Shown: piece after piece, positions 39,565-48,378 of the stretch
Numbering within the stretch: position 1 is the first letter of the stretch
How the letters are laid out: each line of letters begins with the position of its first letter
NCBI RefSeq assembly: GCF_030063415.1
Contig: NZ_JASITA010000003.1
Coordinates: 213,600 to 277,599 of the forward strand
DNA from: Streptomyces sp. H27-C3
Lineage (GTDB): Bacteria > Actinomycetota > Actinomycetes > Streptomycetales > Streptomycetaceae
Reading direction: 5' to 3'
DNA length: 64,000 nt
Notes under the pieces: model-generated
Told to the model about the DNA's origin: nothing
What the model saw: the letters and a program-made list of their open reading frames with translations, nothing else
The model's database searches: none
Program-made: the position numbers and the translations under genes

Positions 39565-40589
39565 TGTTGCGGCTGGACGGCGTGAGTGTGCGGTTCGGGA
39601 AGCTCGCGGCGCTCGAATCGGTGGATCTGGCGGTCGCCGATCACGAGATCGTCTGTGTGCTCGGGCCGAGCGGCAGCGGCAAATCCACGCTGCTGCGGGT
39701 CGTAGCGGGGCTGCAGAGCGCGGATGCCGGGCGGGTGCTGCTCGACGGGCGCGACCAGAGCGGGGTGCCTGTGCACCGGCGTGGGGTCGGCCTGATGTTC
39801 CAGGACCACCAGCTCTTTCCGCAGCGGGACGTCGGCGGCAATGTCGCCTTCGGTCTGCGGATGCGCGGGGCTGCGCGGGCCGAGCAGGTGCACCGGGTCG
39901 ACGAGCTGCTGGATCTGGTGGGGCTGCCGGGGGCGCAGCGGCGGGCGATCGCCACGCTGTCCGGCGGTGAGCAGCAGCGGGTCGCGCTCGCACGGGCGCT
40001 GGCCCCGCAGCCGAAGCTGCTGATGCTCGACGAGCCGCTCGGCCAGCTCGACCGGACGCTGCGCGAGCGTCTGGTCGTCGAGCTGCGGCGGCTTTTCGGG
40101 CTGCTCGGTACTACCGTGCTGGCCGTCACGCACGATCAGGGCGAGGCGTTCGCGCTGGCCGACCGGGTGGTGGTGATGCGGGACGGGCGGATCGCCCAGA
40201 CCGGTACGCCGCTGGAGGTCTGGCAGCGGCCCGCCTCCGAATTCGTCGCCCGCTTCCTCGGCTTCGACAATGTCGTCCCGGCCACGGTGACCGGTGAGGC
40301 GGCCAACACCGTGTGGGGCAAGATCCCGGTGCCGGCCGGCTCGCCGCAGGGCGCGTGCCGGCTGTTGGTACGGCCGGCGGGTGTCCGGCAGGTGCCGGTG
40401 GCGGACGGCCTGCCGTGCACGGTGACGGCCCGCACGTTCCGCGGCAACCATGTCGCTCTGCTGCTGCAGCCCGCGGGGGCGCCGCAGTTGGAGGCGGAGT
40501 GTGCGTTGCGGGACGCGCCGGGGGAGGGCGCGGAAGTGGGGGTCGTGTTCGCGGCGGACGACGTGGTGGTGCTGCCGGAGGAGCGGTAG
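39564..40589 (+). CDS. thiQ: Thiamine ABC transporter ATP-binding protein ThiQ
   Basis: The 341-residue ATPase has Walker A GPSGSGKST, Q-loop FQDHQLFPQ, signature LSGGEQQRVALARAL, Walker B LLMLDEPLGQLD and the switch His in TVLAVTHDQGEA, then a TOBE-like C-terminal domain. The start overlaps the thiP stop by one base and GGGGGAG precedes it. Third gene of the riboswitch-controlled operon. Confidence 0.93.
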   Translation: MLRLDGVSVRFGKLAALESVDLAVADHEIVCVLGPSGSGKSTLLRVVAGLQSADAGRVLLDGRDQSGVPVHRRGVGLMFQDHQLFPQRDVGGNVAFGLRMRGAARAEQVHRVDELLDLVGLPGAQRRAIATLSGGEQQRVALARALAPQPKLLMLDEPLGQLDRTLRERLVVELRRLFGLLGTTVLAVTHDQGEAFALADRVVVMRDGRIAQTGTPLEVWQRPASEFVARFLGFDNVVPATVTGEAANTVWGKIPVPAGSPQGACRLLVRPAGVRQVPVADGLPCTVTARTFRGNHVALLLQPAGAPQLEAECALRDAPGEGAEVGVVFAADDVVVLPEER

Positions 40590-40802
40590 GGGGCGGGTGC
40601 GGGTTGCGGGTTGCGGGGTGCGGGTGGCAGGGCGGGTGCGGGTTGCCTGCGGCGCTGTCCCCTACCCGCCCCTTCCCGAACTGGGGCTCCGCCCCAGACA
40701 CTCCGGTCCTCAAACGCCGGACGGGCTGAGATGGGCGGGGTGGGGGACGGCACGGGGTCGGTTGACCTCCTGCTCCCGGTCCTCAAACGCCGGACGGGCT
40801 GG
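40590..40802. repeat. Intergenic repeat cluster with duplicated 26-mer and hairpin
   Basis: The left part is G-rich with repeated GCGGGTTGC. CTGGGGC and GCCCCAG (40681-40697) form a hairpin that can end thiBPQ. A 26-base sequence containing TCCTCAAACGCCGGACGGG occurs identically at 40703-40728 and 40776-40801. The second copy encodes the C-terminus of the next gene. I recall this motif as common downstream of Streptomyces genes. Confidence 0.75.
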
Positions 40803-41715
40803 ATTTCGCTAGCTCGCCGGGCTGCGGCTCCTCTGCCTGTGCGGTCTCCTCGCCCCCCTCCGGCGCTCCGAACCAGGCCACCGCGACCGCTCCCGCCACC
40901 GCCAGGACGAAGCCCAGGACCGCCATCCAGGCCAAGCCCTCGCGGGACGCGTCGCCCAGCCACAGGACGCCGATCGCGCCCGGCAGTACCGTTTCGCCGA
41001 CCACCAGGGCCGCAGTCGCGCCGTTGACCGAGCCGATCTGGAGGGCGACTGTGTGCAGGTACATGCCGCCGATGCCCGCGACCAGGATCGCGTAGAGGGC
41101 CGGGTCGGACAGCAGGGCGGAGAGATCGAACGGGTCCACACCGTTCAGTACACGGACGCCCACGCCCAGCGCGCCGAAGCCGAGGCCGGACAGCAGACCG
41201 GCGAGGATCGCGGCGCGGGCGCCCAGGAGACGTACCGCCAGAGTGCCGCCCACCGTCAGCGCGACCGCGATCACCAGCAGCCACCAGTGGGTGGCGATCG
41301 GGGTGTGGCTGCCGCCCTCGTGGCCAGCGGCGGTGGCCAGCAGGATCAGGGCCGAGCAGACGACGCCGATGGACGTCCACTCCTTGCGGGCCAGCCTGAT
41401 ACCGAGCATCCTCACGCTCAACACCGCCGTGATCACCAGATTCGCGCTGATCACCGTCTGGGAGAGGAACAGCGGGAGGAGGCGCGCGGCGAGGGCACCG
41501 AGGCCGAATCCGATGAAGTCCAGGATCGTACCGACGATGAACTCCCAGGTCATCGCGGCCTTCGCGGTGGAGGAGAGATTCGGCCCGCCGTGCTGCGTCA
41601 CTCCTGACGCGTCTGCCTCGCGGCGGGCGGACTTGCGGGATCCGACGGCTTGCAGGACGGAGCCCGTGCCGTAACAGATCGACGCCGCGATTGCGGTCAG
41701 TAGGCCGATGAGCAC
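40783..41715 (-). CDS. DMT/EamA-type membrane transporter
   Basis: The 310-residue protein has ten helices (start LIGLLTAIAASICYGTGSVL; also GALAARLLPLFLSQTVISAN and LVVGETVLPGAIGVLWLGDA), typical of the drug/metabolite transporter superfamily. Substrate unknown. GTG at 41715 is preferred over TTG at 41718 because GGAG lies six bases before it. The last residues SSPSGV are encoded by the dispersed 26-mer at 40776-40801, so the C-terminus has been replaced or extended by a repeat. Confidence 0.82.
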   Translation of the reverse strand: MLIGLLTAIAASICYGTGSVLQAVGSRKSARREADASGVTQHGGPNLSSTAKAAMTWEFIVGTILDFIGFGLGALAARLLPLFLSQTVISANLVITAVLSVRMLGIRLARKEWTSIGVVCSALILLATAAGHEGGSHTPIATHWWLLVIAVALTVGGTLAVRLLGARAAILAGLLSGLGFGALGVGVRVLNGVDPFDLSALLSDPALYAILVAGIGGMYLHTVALQIGSVNGATAALVVGETVLPGAIGVLWLGDASREGLAWMAVLGFVLAVAGAVAVAWFGAPEGGEETAQAEEPQPGELAKSSPSGV

Positions 41716-41825
41716 CAAGAACTCCGTTCACGCGGTTCGTCTGTCCTGTTCCGAATGGCAGACGTGCCTGTGGGCGTAAACGTTGCTTCTGGATCTTGTG
41801 GACCTGCCCGGTCGGACCTGCTGGA

Positions 41826-42344
41826 TCAGGCGTTCTTGCCCGCGGCCAGCCGGGCGAGGGCCGCCGGGGCCTCTTCGACGGTGTCGACCAGGGCGATACG
41901 GGCCCGCGTCGGGCGCTCCTTCGCCAGGGCCTGGAGGAGGGGCCAGGTGGGGAGGCGCCCGGTCCAGTGCGTGCGGTTGACCAGGACCATGGGGGTCGGT
42001 TCGCCGCGCGACTCGTAGTAGTTCGGGGTCGCGTTGTCGAAGATCTCCTGGACGGTGCCCGCGGCGCCCGGCAGGAAGACGACGCCCGCGGTGCAGCGGG
42101 CGAGGAGGCCGTCCTCGCGGGTGGCGTTGGCGAAGTACTTGGCGGTGTGGCCCGCGAAGGCGTGCGGCGGCTCGTGCCCGTGGAACCAGGTGGGGATGCC
42201 GACCGAGTCGCCGCCGGACGGCCAGCGGTCGCGGACGGCGAAGGCGGCCTTGGCCCACTCGGTGATCGACGGGACGAAGGACGGGGTCCCGGCGAGGAGT
42301 TCGAGGGCCTTGATTTCGCGGTCGTGGTCCGGCTGTTGAGGCAC
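41826..42344 (-). CDS. LOG-family Rossmann-fold nucleotide-binding protein
   Basis: The 172-residue protein has VGIPTWFHGHEPPHAFAG and, near residue 90, GVVFLPGAAGTVQEIFDNA, which is a variant of the LOG/lysine-decarboxylase-like motif PGGxGTxxE with Ala-Ala in place of Gly-x. Family members release cytokinin riboside or bind nucleotides; function here is open. The start is GTG at 42344. It is probably co-transcribed with nothing, 110 bases from the DMT gene downstream. Confidence 0.7.
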   Translation of the reverse strand: MPQQPDHDREIKALELLAGTPSFVPSITEWAKAAFAVRDRWPSGGDSVGIPTWFHGHEPPHAFAGHTAKYFANATREDGLLARCTAGVVFLPGAAGTVQEIFDNATPNYYESRGEPTPMVLVNRTHWTGRLPTWPLLQALAKERPTRARIALVDTVEEAPAALARLAAGKNA

Positions 42345-42741
42345 TCGGCCACGCTAGGCCCTGCGGGGGCGCGGATGGGGCGGGGTACGGCGGGGACGCG
42401 GAAGGGCGAATCCGCCCCCGCGCGCGCTACCCCCGGACGGGGGCGCGCGGTCGTCCGGATGCGCCCCCGGCCCCTGGATCGCGGACTGTGGCGGGGCGAG
42501 GACGTTCCCCCAATCCGCCCCTTCCGGGAACCGGTGAGGCCCCCGGCCCCCCGAGCGCCTGCTGCGCGGAGCGGTGCCGGAGGGGGACCAAGGGGTAGCC
42601 AGGTGCCCTGGCCCCGTTCGGGCCCCGGCCCGGCCCCACCCGCGCCGGTCGGAGGCCGGCGGAGCGACCCGAAGCCCAGGAGGCCCCCCGGGCCGAGTGG
42701 TGCGAGGGGGGCGTTAAGAAGAGGAGGGGCGCGGGACACAT
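42345..42741. other. GC-rich gene-free region of 397 bases
   Basis: No gene is supported. It contains GC-rich inverted stretches, including CGCGCGC with ACCCCCG facing CGGGGGCGCGCG at 42421-42449, and CCGCCCCTTCCGGGAACC, akin to the repeat family near 40660. It separates the minus-strand ABC permease gene from the LOG-like gene. Confidence 0.5.
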
Positions 42742-43896
42742 TCAGAAGGGCAGCGCGGCCAGTTCCGCCACGGCCCAGGTCAGGGGGCCGAAGACCGTCA
42801 GCAGGGCGATGGCTCGCAGCGTTGCCGCGCCGCGCAGCGTCTGGGTCGGGGCGCCCAGGCGGAGCAGGGCCTTCGTCGTGTCGGTACGGGCGTGCTTGGC
42901 CTCCAGCGTCGCCGTCAGCAGGGTGGCGACGGTGCAGCTCATGACCAGGGCCGCGCCCAGGCCCGTAAGAGGTCCGAAGGGGCGTGGGCCGCCGTCGCCG
43001 CCGTACAGCGTCGACGCCGCGATCGCACCCGATGCCACCGCGCAGACCACGCCCAGCGGGCGGCCGATGCGATGGGCCTCGTCCATCAGGACGCGGCCCG
43101 CGAGCAGGCGCACGGCGCCCGGCCGGACCGACTGGATCACGCGCCCGCACAGGTACGTCAGGCCCGGACCCGCCAGCGCCAGCCCCAGTGCCGTGAGGGC
43201 CCAGCCGGCCAGCACGCCCGCCGGGACCACGTCGAGCCGGCCGGGGAGCGGGAACGGGGCGCCGGGTGCGCCGCGGTTCGCGTACGCCTCCACCGCGAGG
43301 CCCGCCGCTGTGAGGGCGACGCCCCAGGGGAGGCCGGTGGGGACCCGGTGGGGGGCGGCGGCCGTGTCGTCGGCCGGCTTGACGGGGTGCGGTCGCAGGG
43401 CCAGGGCGCTCGCGGCCGCCGCCGTCAGCGGCACCAGGCACAGCAGGGTGAGTGCGGCGGCGAGCGGCATGGGCCGCCCGGCGGCGAGGAGTTCGGCCGC
43501 CGCGCCGTCGAAGGGCAGGCCGGTGAGGTCGCCGCGGAGGTGGAGATAGAAGAGCAGCGCGAGGGCGCTGCCCAGCGTGCAGGAGACCGCCGTGGACACG
43601 GCGGCCAGCGCCGTGAGGCGGGCCGGTCCGAGTCCGGCGCCGGACAGGCCGGCGCGCGGGGGGCTGGTGCTCGGGTCGGTACGGGCCACCGCGACCGCGA
43701 AGTGCACGGTCGCGGCCAGCGGGGCCAGGCACCAGAGCAGGCGGAGCACGGAACCGGTGGAGTGGGCGGGATGGCCCACCGCGTAACCCAGCGTGCACAG
43801 CAGGAGGAAACCCACCCCGGCCGAGGCCGCCGCGACCAGCAGACGACGCAGCAGGACCAGCGGATGGGTGCCGCGGGCTAGACGGAGAGCGAGCAC
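42742..43896 (-). CDS. ABC transporter permease-like membrane protein
   Basis: The 384-residue protein has about eight to ten helices (LLVAAASAGVGFLLLCTLGY near the start, VPAGVLAGWALTALGLALAG, LITVFGPLTWAVAELAALPF-like end). It resembles the FtsX-related permeases of Streptomyces with unknown substrate. GTG at 43896 lies within the ATPase gene end, overlapping by 19 bases, which supports an operon. Frames upstream of it belong to the ATPase gene's shadow. Confidence 0.7.
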   Translation of the reverse strand: MLALRLARGTHPLVLLRRLLVAAASAGVGFLLLCTLGYAVGHPAHSTGSVLRLLWCLAPLAATVHFAVAVARTDPSTSPPRAGLSGAGLGPARLTALAAVSTAVSCTLGSALALLFYLHLRGDLTGLPFDGAAAELLAAGRPMPLAAALTLLCLVPLTAAAASALALRPHPVKPADDTAAAPHRVPTGLPWGVALTAAGLAVEAYANRGAPGAPFPLPGRLDVVPAGVLAGWALTALGLALAGPGLTYLCGRVIQSVRPGAVRLLAGRVLMDEAHRIGRPLGVVCAVASGAIAASTLYGGDGGPRPFGPLTGLGAALVMSCTVATLLTATLEAKHARTDTTKALLRLGAPTQTLRGAATLRAIALLTVFGPLTWAVAELAALPF

Positions 43897-44606
43897 GCGG
43901 CCCGGCCTTCCACACCGGCCGCCGGCACGGAGGCGACGCGGCGCCCGTCGAGCAGCGACACCGTGCGGTCCGCGAGGGTCGCCACCTCCGCGTCGTGGGT
44001 GGCCAGCACGACGGTGATCCGGTGCGAGCGGGCCGCGGTGGTGAGCGTGCGCAGTACCTGGGTGCGGTCCATGCGGTGCAGCGGCGCCGTCGGCTCGTCC
44101 GCGAAGAGCACCGAGGGGGTGGTGACCAGGGCGCGGGCGATGGCGATGCGCTGGCGCTGGGACTGCAGGAGCGCGGCCGGGCGCTTGCGGGCGATCATGC
44201 CGATGTCGAGCCGCTCCAGCCACTCCATGGCGGCCTTCTTCGCGGTGCGGTGCGAAGTGCCGTGCAGCAGGAGGGGGAGCGCCGCGTTCTCCCAGGCGTT
44301 CAGTTCCGGTACCAGGCGGGGCTCGGGGTCGATCCAGCCGAACCGGTCGCGGCGCAGCCGTTCGCGCAGCAGCGGGCCCATGGTGTGCACGGGAGCGCTG
44401 TTGAACCACACTTCACCCTGGTCCGGGACGAGTTGACCGGAAAGGCATTGCAGCAGGGTGGTCTTGCCGCTGCCTCGCGGGCCGTTGACGGCGAGGATCT
44501 CGCCCTCTCGCACACCGAGGGAGACACCGGTGAGGGCGGGGGAGCCACTGTGGGAGTAGTGCAGGGACCGTGCCCAGAGCACATCGTTGTCCGGCGGGGC
44601 CACCAT
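43878..44606 (-). CDS. ABC transporter ATP-binding protein with degenerate signature
   Basis: The 242-residue ATPase has Walker A GPRGSGKTTLLQCLSG and Walker B SVLFADEPTAPLHR, but the ABC signature, expected LSGGQ, reads LLQSQRQRIAIARAL, and the D-loop region is altered. It may still bind ATP but work as a weak or regulatory subunit. ATG at 44606 (MVAPPDNDVLWARSLHY) is chosen; in-frame codons to 44744 belong to the terminator region. Partner permease follows directly. Confidence 0.78.
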   Translation of the reverse strand: MVAPPDNDVLWARSLHYSHSGSPALTGVSLGVREGEILAVNGPRGSGKTTLLQCLSGQLVPDQGEVWFNSAPVHTMGPLLRERLRRDRFGWIDPEPRLVPELNAWENAALPLLLHGTSHRTAKKAAMEWLERLDIGMIARKRPAALLQSQRQRIAIARALVTTPSVLFADEPTAPLHRMDRTQVLRTLTTAARSHRITVVLATHDAEVATLADRTVSLLDGRRVASVPAAGVEGRAACSLSV

Positions 44607-44718
44607 GGCGTACACCTCGTTCAGATCAGATATCCCGTCCCCCGTACGAGGGAACGAAGACGGGGCCGATCGGTCACTGGGCACGGTAGGGATTCGGACC
44701 ATGGCTGTGTGGCAAGCG

Positions 44719-44768
44719 CGCGGCCCGGACACCCCCGTTCTCACTCGAACGGGCGTATCCGGGCCGCG
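44719..44768. terminator. Long hairpin after the aminotransferase gene
   Basis: Bases 44719-44740 pair with 44747-44768 at 20 of 22 positions around the loop TCACTC; the outer part is CGCGGCCCGG/CCGGGCCGCG. It starts 19 bases beyond the end of the minus-strand aminotransferase gene. Confidence 0.7.
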
Positions 44769-44786
44769 ACAGGACGGACCTTACGA

Positions 44787-46148
44787 TCAGAGCTTGGTCC
44801 AGGCCTCCGTCAGCACCTGGCGCAGGATGCCCTCGATCTCGTCGAACGTCTCCTGCGTGGAGATGAGCGGCGGGGCGAGCTGGACGACCGGGTCCCCGCG
44901 GTCGTCGGCTCGGCAGTACAGGCCGTTCTCGTACAAGGCCTTGGAGAGGAAGCCGTAGAGCACGCGCTCCGTCTCCTCGTCGGTGAAGGTCTCCTTGGTG
45001 ACCTTGTCCTTCACCAGCTCGATGCCGTAGAAGAAGCCGTTGCCGCGGACGTCGCCGACTATCGGCAGGTCGTGCAGCTTCTTGAGCGTCGTGAAGAACG
45101 CGTCCTCGTTGTCGAGGACGTGCTGGCTGAGGCCCTCGCGCTCGAAGATGTCGAGGTTCGCGTTGGCGACGGCCGAGGAGACCGGGTGGCCGCCGAAGGT
45201 GTAGCCGTGCAGGAAGGTGTTGCCACCCTGGTAGAACGGCTCGGCGAGCTTGTCGGAGATGATGCAGGCGCCGATCGGGGAGTAACCCGACGTCATGCCC
45301 TTGGCGCAGGTGATCATGTCCGGTACGTAGTCGAACTTGTCGCACGCGAACATCGTGCCGAGGCGGCCGAAGGCGCAGATGACCTCGTCCGAGACAAGCA
45401 GCACATTGTACTTGTCGCAGATCTCGCGGACCCGCTGGAAGTACCCGGGCGGCGGCGGGAAACAGCCGCCCGCGTTCTGTACGGGCTCCAGGAAGACGGC
45501 CGCGACCGTCTCGGGGCCCTCGAAGAGGATCTCCTGCTCGATCTGGTCGGCGGCCCAGCGGCCGAAGGCCACCGGGTCGTCGCCGTGGATCGAGGCGCGG
45601 TAGATGTTGGTGTTCGGCACCTTGTGGGCGCCGGGCACCAGCGGCTCGAACGGCGCCTTGAGGGCCGGCAGGCCGGTGATCGACAGGGCGCCCTGCGGGG
45701 TGCCGTGGTAGGCGACGGCGCGGGAGATGACCTTGTACTTGGTCGGCTCGCCGGTGAGCTTGAAGTACTGCTTCGCCAGCTTCCACGCGGTCTCGACGGC
45801 CTCGCCGCCACCCGTGGTGAAGAAGACCTTGTTCAGGTCGCCCGGCGCGTAGTCCGCGAGCCGCTCGGCCAGCTTGACGGCCTGCGGGTGTGCGTACGAC
45901 CAGATCGGGAAGAAGGCCAGCTCCTGCGCCTGCTTGTACGCCGCCTCGGCGAGCTCGTGACGGCCGTGGCCCGCGTTGACCACGAACAGGCCGGAGAGGC
46001 CGTCGAGGTAGCGCTTGCCCTGGTCGTCGAAGATGTAGGTGCCCTCACCACGCACGATGGTGGGCACGGGTGCGTTCTCGTAGTCCGACATGCGGGTGAA
46101 GTGCATCCACAGGTGGTCGTACGCGGTTTTGGAGAGGTCCTGGCTCAC
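44787..46148 (-). CDS. Class III aminotransferase, putrescine/GABA type
   Basis: The 453-residue PLP enzyme has TGGGEAVETAWKLAKQYFKL, the strand with VLLVSDEVICAFGRLGTMFA and the PLP lysine in ITCAKGMTSGYSPIGA. Aminotransferases of this group use putrescine, GABA or beta-alanine with pyruvate. The place beside an Lrp regulator and a gamma-aminobutyraldehyde dehydrogenase points to polyamine breakdown. GTG at 46148 (VSQDLSKTAYDHLW) is two bases past the regulator's stop; a GTG at 46166 would overlap the regulator. Confidence 0.88.
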   Translation of the reverse strand: MSQDLSKTAYDHLWMHFTRMSDYENAPVPTIVRGEGTYIFDDQGKRYLDGLSGLFVVNAGHGRHELAEAAYKQAQELAFFPIWSYAHPQAVKLAERLADYAPGDLNKVFFTTGGGEAVETAWKLAKQYFKLTGEPTKYKVISRAVAYHGTPQGALSITGLPALKAPFEPLVPGAHKVPNTNIYRASIHGDDPVAFGRWAADQIEQEILFEGPETVAAVFLEPVQNAGGCFPPPPGYFQRVREICDKYNVLLVSDEVICAFGRLGTMFACDKFDYVPDMITCAKGMTSGYSPIGACIISDKLAEPFYQGGNTFLHGYTFGGHPVSSAVANANLDIFEREGLSQHVLDNEDAFFTTLKKLHDLPIVGDVRGNGFFYGIELVKDKVTKETFTDEETERVLYGFLSKALYENGLYCRADDRGDPVVQLAPPLISTQETFDEIEGILRQVLTEAWTKL

Positions 46149-46150
46149 GA

Positions 46151-46657
46151 CTATCGGGTTCCCCACATATAGGTCTGCTTCTTCAGCTTGAGGTAGACGA
46201 AGCTCTCGGTGGAGCGCACACCGGGGAGCGTGCGAATCCGTTTGTTGATCACTTCGAGCAAGTGGTCGTCGTCCTCGCAGACGACCTCCACCATGAGGTC
46301 GAAGGAGCCCGCGGTCATCACCACGTACTCGCACTCGGCCATGGCCGTCAGTGCCTCGGCGACAGGGTCGAGGTCGCCCTCGACATTGATGCCGACCATC
46401 GCCTGACGCCGGAAACCCACGGTGAGCGGGTCGGTGACGGCGACGATCTGCATCACGCCCTGGTCCTGCAGCTTCTGCACGCGCTGGCGCACGGCCGCCT
46501 CGGAGAGACCGACCGCCTTGCCTATCGCGGCGTACGGACGGCGTCCGTCCTCCTGGAGCTGCTGGATGATCGCCAGGGAGACGGCATCCACCGTAGGGGA
46601 GGTGCCGTGCCCGTTCCTGGAGTCTGCGCTTCGACTGGCCACGGCTTCACTGTGCAC
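46151..46657 (-). CDS. Lrp/AsnC family transcriptional regulator
   Basis: The 168-residue protein has an N-terminal HTH (DAVSLAIIQQLQEDGRRPYA, AVGLSEAAVRQRVQKLQDQG) and a RAM/ActD effector domain (GINVEGDLDPVAEAL, VVMTAGSFDLMVEVVCEDDD). It probably senses an amino acid or polyamine product and controls the divergent dehydrogenase gene and its own operon with the aminotransferase. GTG at 46657 gives MHSEAVASRS, as in relatives I recall. Confidence 0.9.
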   Translation of the reverse strand: MHSEAVASRSADSRNGHGTSPTVDAVSLAIIQQLQEDGRRPYAAIGKAVGLSEAAVRQRVQKLQDQGVMQIVAVTDPLTVGFRRQAMVGINVEGDLDPVAEALTAMAECEYVVMTAGSFDLMVEVVCEDDDHLLEVINKRIRTLPGVRSTESFVYLKLKKQTYMWGTR

Positions 46658-46820
46658 GACGTCTCGTCTGTCCCGCAACCCCAAACCGATGAAATTCGTT
46701 GTTCGGGAGCCCAGATCTCGCGAAATCCGAAGTTCTTGCCAGTCGGGTATGTCGAAAGCGTTACCTCAGCGACTAGGGTGGGTGTCTCATCCATTGGACG
46801 TCCGAGAGGGAGGGGTGGCA
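46658..46820. promoter_or_regulatory. Divergent control region of the Lrp and dehydrogenase genes
   Basis: The 163 bases hold both promoters. GAAATTCG (46691-46698) and CGAAATCC (46720-46727) form a loose dyad that could be an Lrp site. TAGGGT at 46774-46779 is a possible -10 for the plus-strand gene. Confidence 0.35.
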
Positions 46821-48260
46821 GTGACCACCGAACTGCGTCGCCTGCGCAATTACATCGACGGAGAGTTCCGGGACGCCGCTGACGGGCGGACCATCGAGGT
46901 GGTCAACCCGGCTACCGGAGATGCGTACGCCTCCTCGCCGCTGTCCGGCCAGGACGACGTCGACGCGGCCATGGCCGCCGCCGCGGCCGCCTTCCCGGGC
47001 TGGCGCGACAGCACGCCCGCGGAGCGCCAGCGGGCGCTGCTCAAGATCGCGGACGCCTTCGAGGAGCGCGCCGAGGACCTGATCGCGGCCGAGTCGGAGA
47101 ACTGCGGCAAGCCGATCGGGCTCACCCGTACCGAAGAGCTCCCGCCGATGGTGGACCAGATCCGCTTCTTCGCGGGCGCGGCCCGGATGCTCGAAGGCCG
47201 CTCGGCCGGCGAGTACATGGAGGGTCTGACCTCCATCGTGCGGCGCGAGCCGGTCGGTGTCTGCGCGCAGGTCGCACCGTGGAACTACCCGATGATGATG
47301 GCCGTGTGGAAGTTCGCACCGGCGCTCGCCGCGGGCAACACGGTCGTCCTGAAACCGTCGGACACCACGCCCGCATCGACCGTCCTGATGGCCGAGATCA
47401 TCGGCGCGATCGTCCCCAAGGGCGTCTTCAACGTCGTCTGCGGCGACCGTGACACGGGCCGCGCGATGGTCGAGCACAAGACCCCCGCGATGGCCTCGAT
47501 CACCGGTTCCGTACGGGCCGGCATGCAGGTCGCGGAGTCCGCCGCCAAGGACCTCAAGCGCGTTCACCTGGAGCTGGGCGGCAAGGCGCCGGTCGTCGTC
47601 TTCGAGGACACCGACATCGCCAAGGCCGTCGAGGACATCTCGGTCGCGGGCTTCTTCAACGCGGGCCAGGACTGTACGGCCGCGACGCGTGTGCTCGTCC
47701 AGGAGTCGATCCACGACGAGTTCGTGACGGCGCTGGCGAAGGCCGCCGCGGATACCAAGACCGGGCAGCCGGACGACGAGGACGTGCTGTACGGCCCGCT
47801 CAACAACGCCAACCAGCTGAAGCAGGTCAGCGGCTTCATCGAGCGGCTGCCCGCCCACGCCAAGGTCGAGGCGGGTGGCCACCAGGTCGGCGAAAAGGGC
47901 TACTTCTACGCCCCGACCGTCGTCTCCGGCCTCAAGCAGGACGACGAGATCATCCAGAACGAGATCTTCGGTCCGGTCATCACCGTCCAGTCCTTCACGG
48001 ACGAGGCGCAGGCTCTGGAGTGGGCCAACGGCGTCGAGTTCGCCCTCGCCTCCTCGGTGTGGACCAAGGACCACGGCCGCGCGATGCGGATGTCCAAGAA
48101 CCTCGACTTCGGTTGCGTGTGGATCAACACCCACATCCCGCTGGTCGCCGAGATGCCGCACGGCGGATTCAAGAAGTCGGGGTACGGCAAGGACCTGTCG
48201 GCGTACGGCTTCGAGGACTACACGCGCATCAAGCACGTGATGACCTCGCTCGACGGCTGA
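46821..48260 (+). CDS. Gamma-aminobutyraldehyde dehydrogenase (first copy)
   Basis: The 479-residue NAD-dependent dehydrogenase has PWNYPMMMAVWKFAPALAAG, catalytic Glu in HLELGGKAPVVVF and Cys in FFNAGQDCTAATR. It would oxidise 4-aminobutyraldehyde from putrescine to GABA. GTG at 46821 (VTTELRRLRNY) has GGGAGG seven bases upstream; GTG at 46815 is the alternative. The second copy is at 55823-57337. Confidence 0.9.
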   Translation: MTTELRRLRNYIDGEFRDAADGRTIEVVNPATGDAYASSPLSGQDDVDAAMAAAAAAFPGWRDSTPAERQRALLKIADAFEERAEDLIAAESENCGKPIGLTRTEELPPMVDQIRFFAGAARMLEGRSAGEYMEGLTSIVRREPVGVCAQVAPWNYPMMMAVWKFAPALAAGNTVVLKPSDTTPASTVLMAEIIGAIVPKGVFNVVCGDRDTGRAMVEHKTPAMASITGSVRAGMQVAESAAKDLKRVHLELGGKAPVVVFEDTDIAKAVEDISVAGFFNAGQDCTAATRVLVQESIHDEFVTALAKAAADTKTGQPDDEDVLYGPLNNANQLKQVSGFIERLPAHAKVEAGGHQVGEKGYFYAPTVVSGLKQDDEIIQNEIFGPVITVQSFTDEAQALEWANGVEFALASSVWTKDHGRAMRMSKNLDFGCVWINTHIPLVAEMPHGGFKKSGYGKDLSAYGFEDYTRIKHVMTSLDG

Positions 48261-48313
48261 GACCCGAGAGCCGAGCGCTGATCTCAACACCGTCCGGTCA
48301 GGACGCTGTTCGA

Positions 48314-48354
48314 CGGGGGCGGGCAATAGACAGACTGTCTATTGCCCGCCCCCG
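48314..48354. repeat. Perfect 41-bp inverted repeat
   Basis: CGGGGGCGGGCAATAGACAG (48314-48333) is the exact reverse complement of 48335-48354 around a single A. It lies 53 bases after the dehydrogenase stop and 24 bases before the polyamine-binding protein start. It may be a terminator or a large operator. Confidence 0.85.
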
Positions 48355-48378
48355 CTCCGTGGGACCAGGGTGGGCACC

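Noticed and set aside
40136-43915. Open frame of 1259 codons on the minus strand
   Set aside because: It crosses thiQ (antisense), the DMT and LOG genes (wrong frame) and repeats; the sequence is Arg/Pro/Gly-rich without domains.
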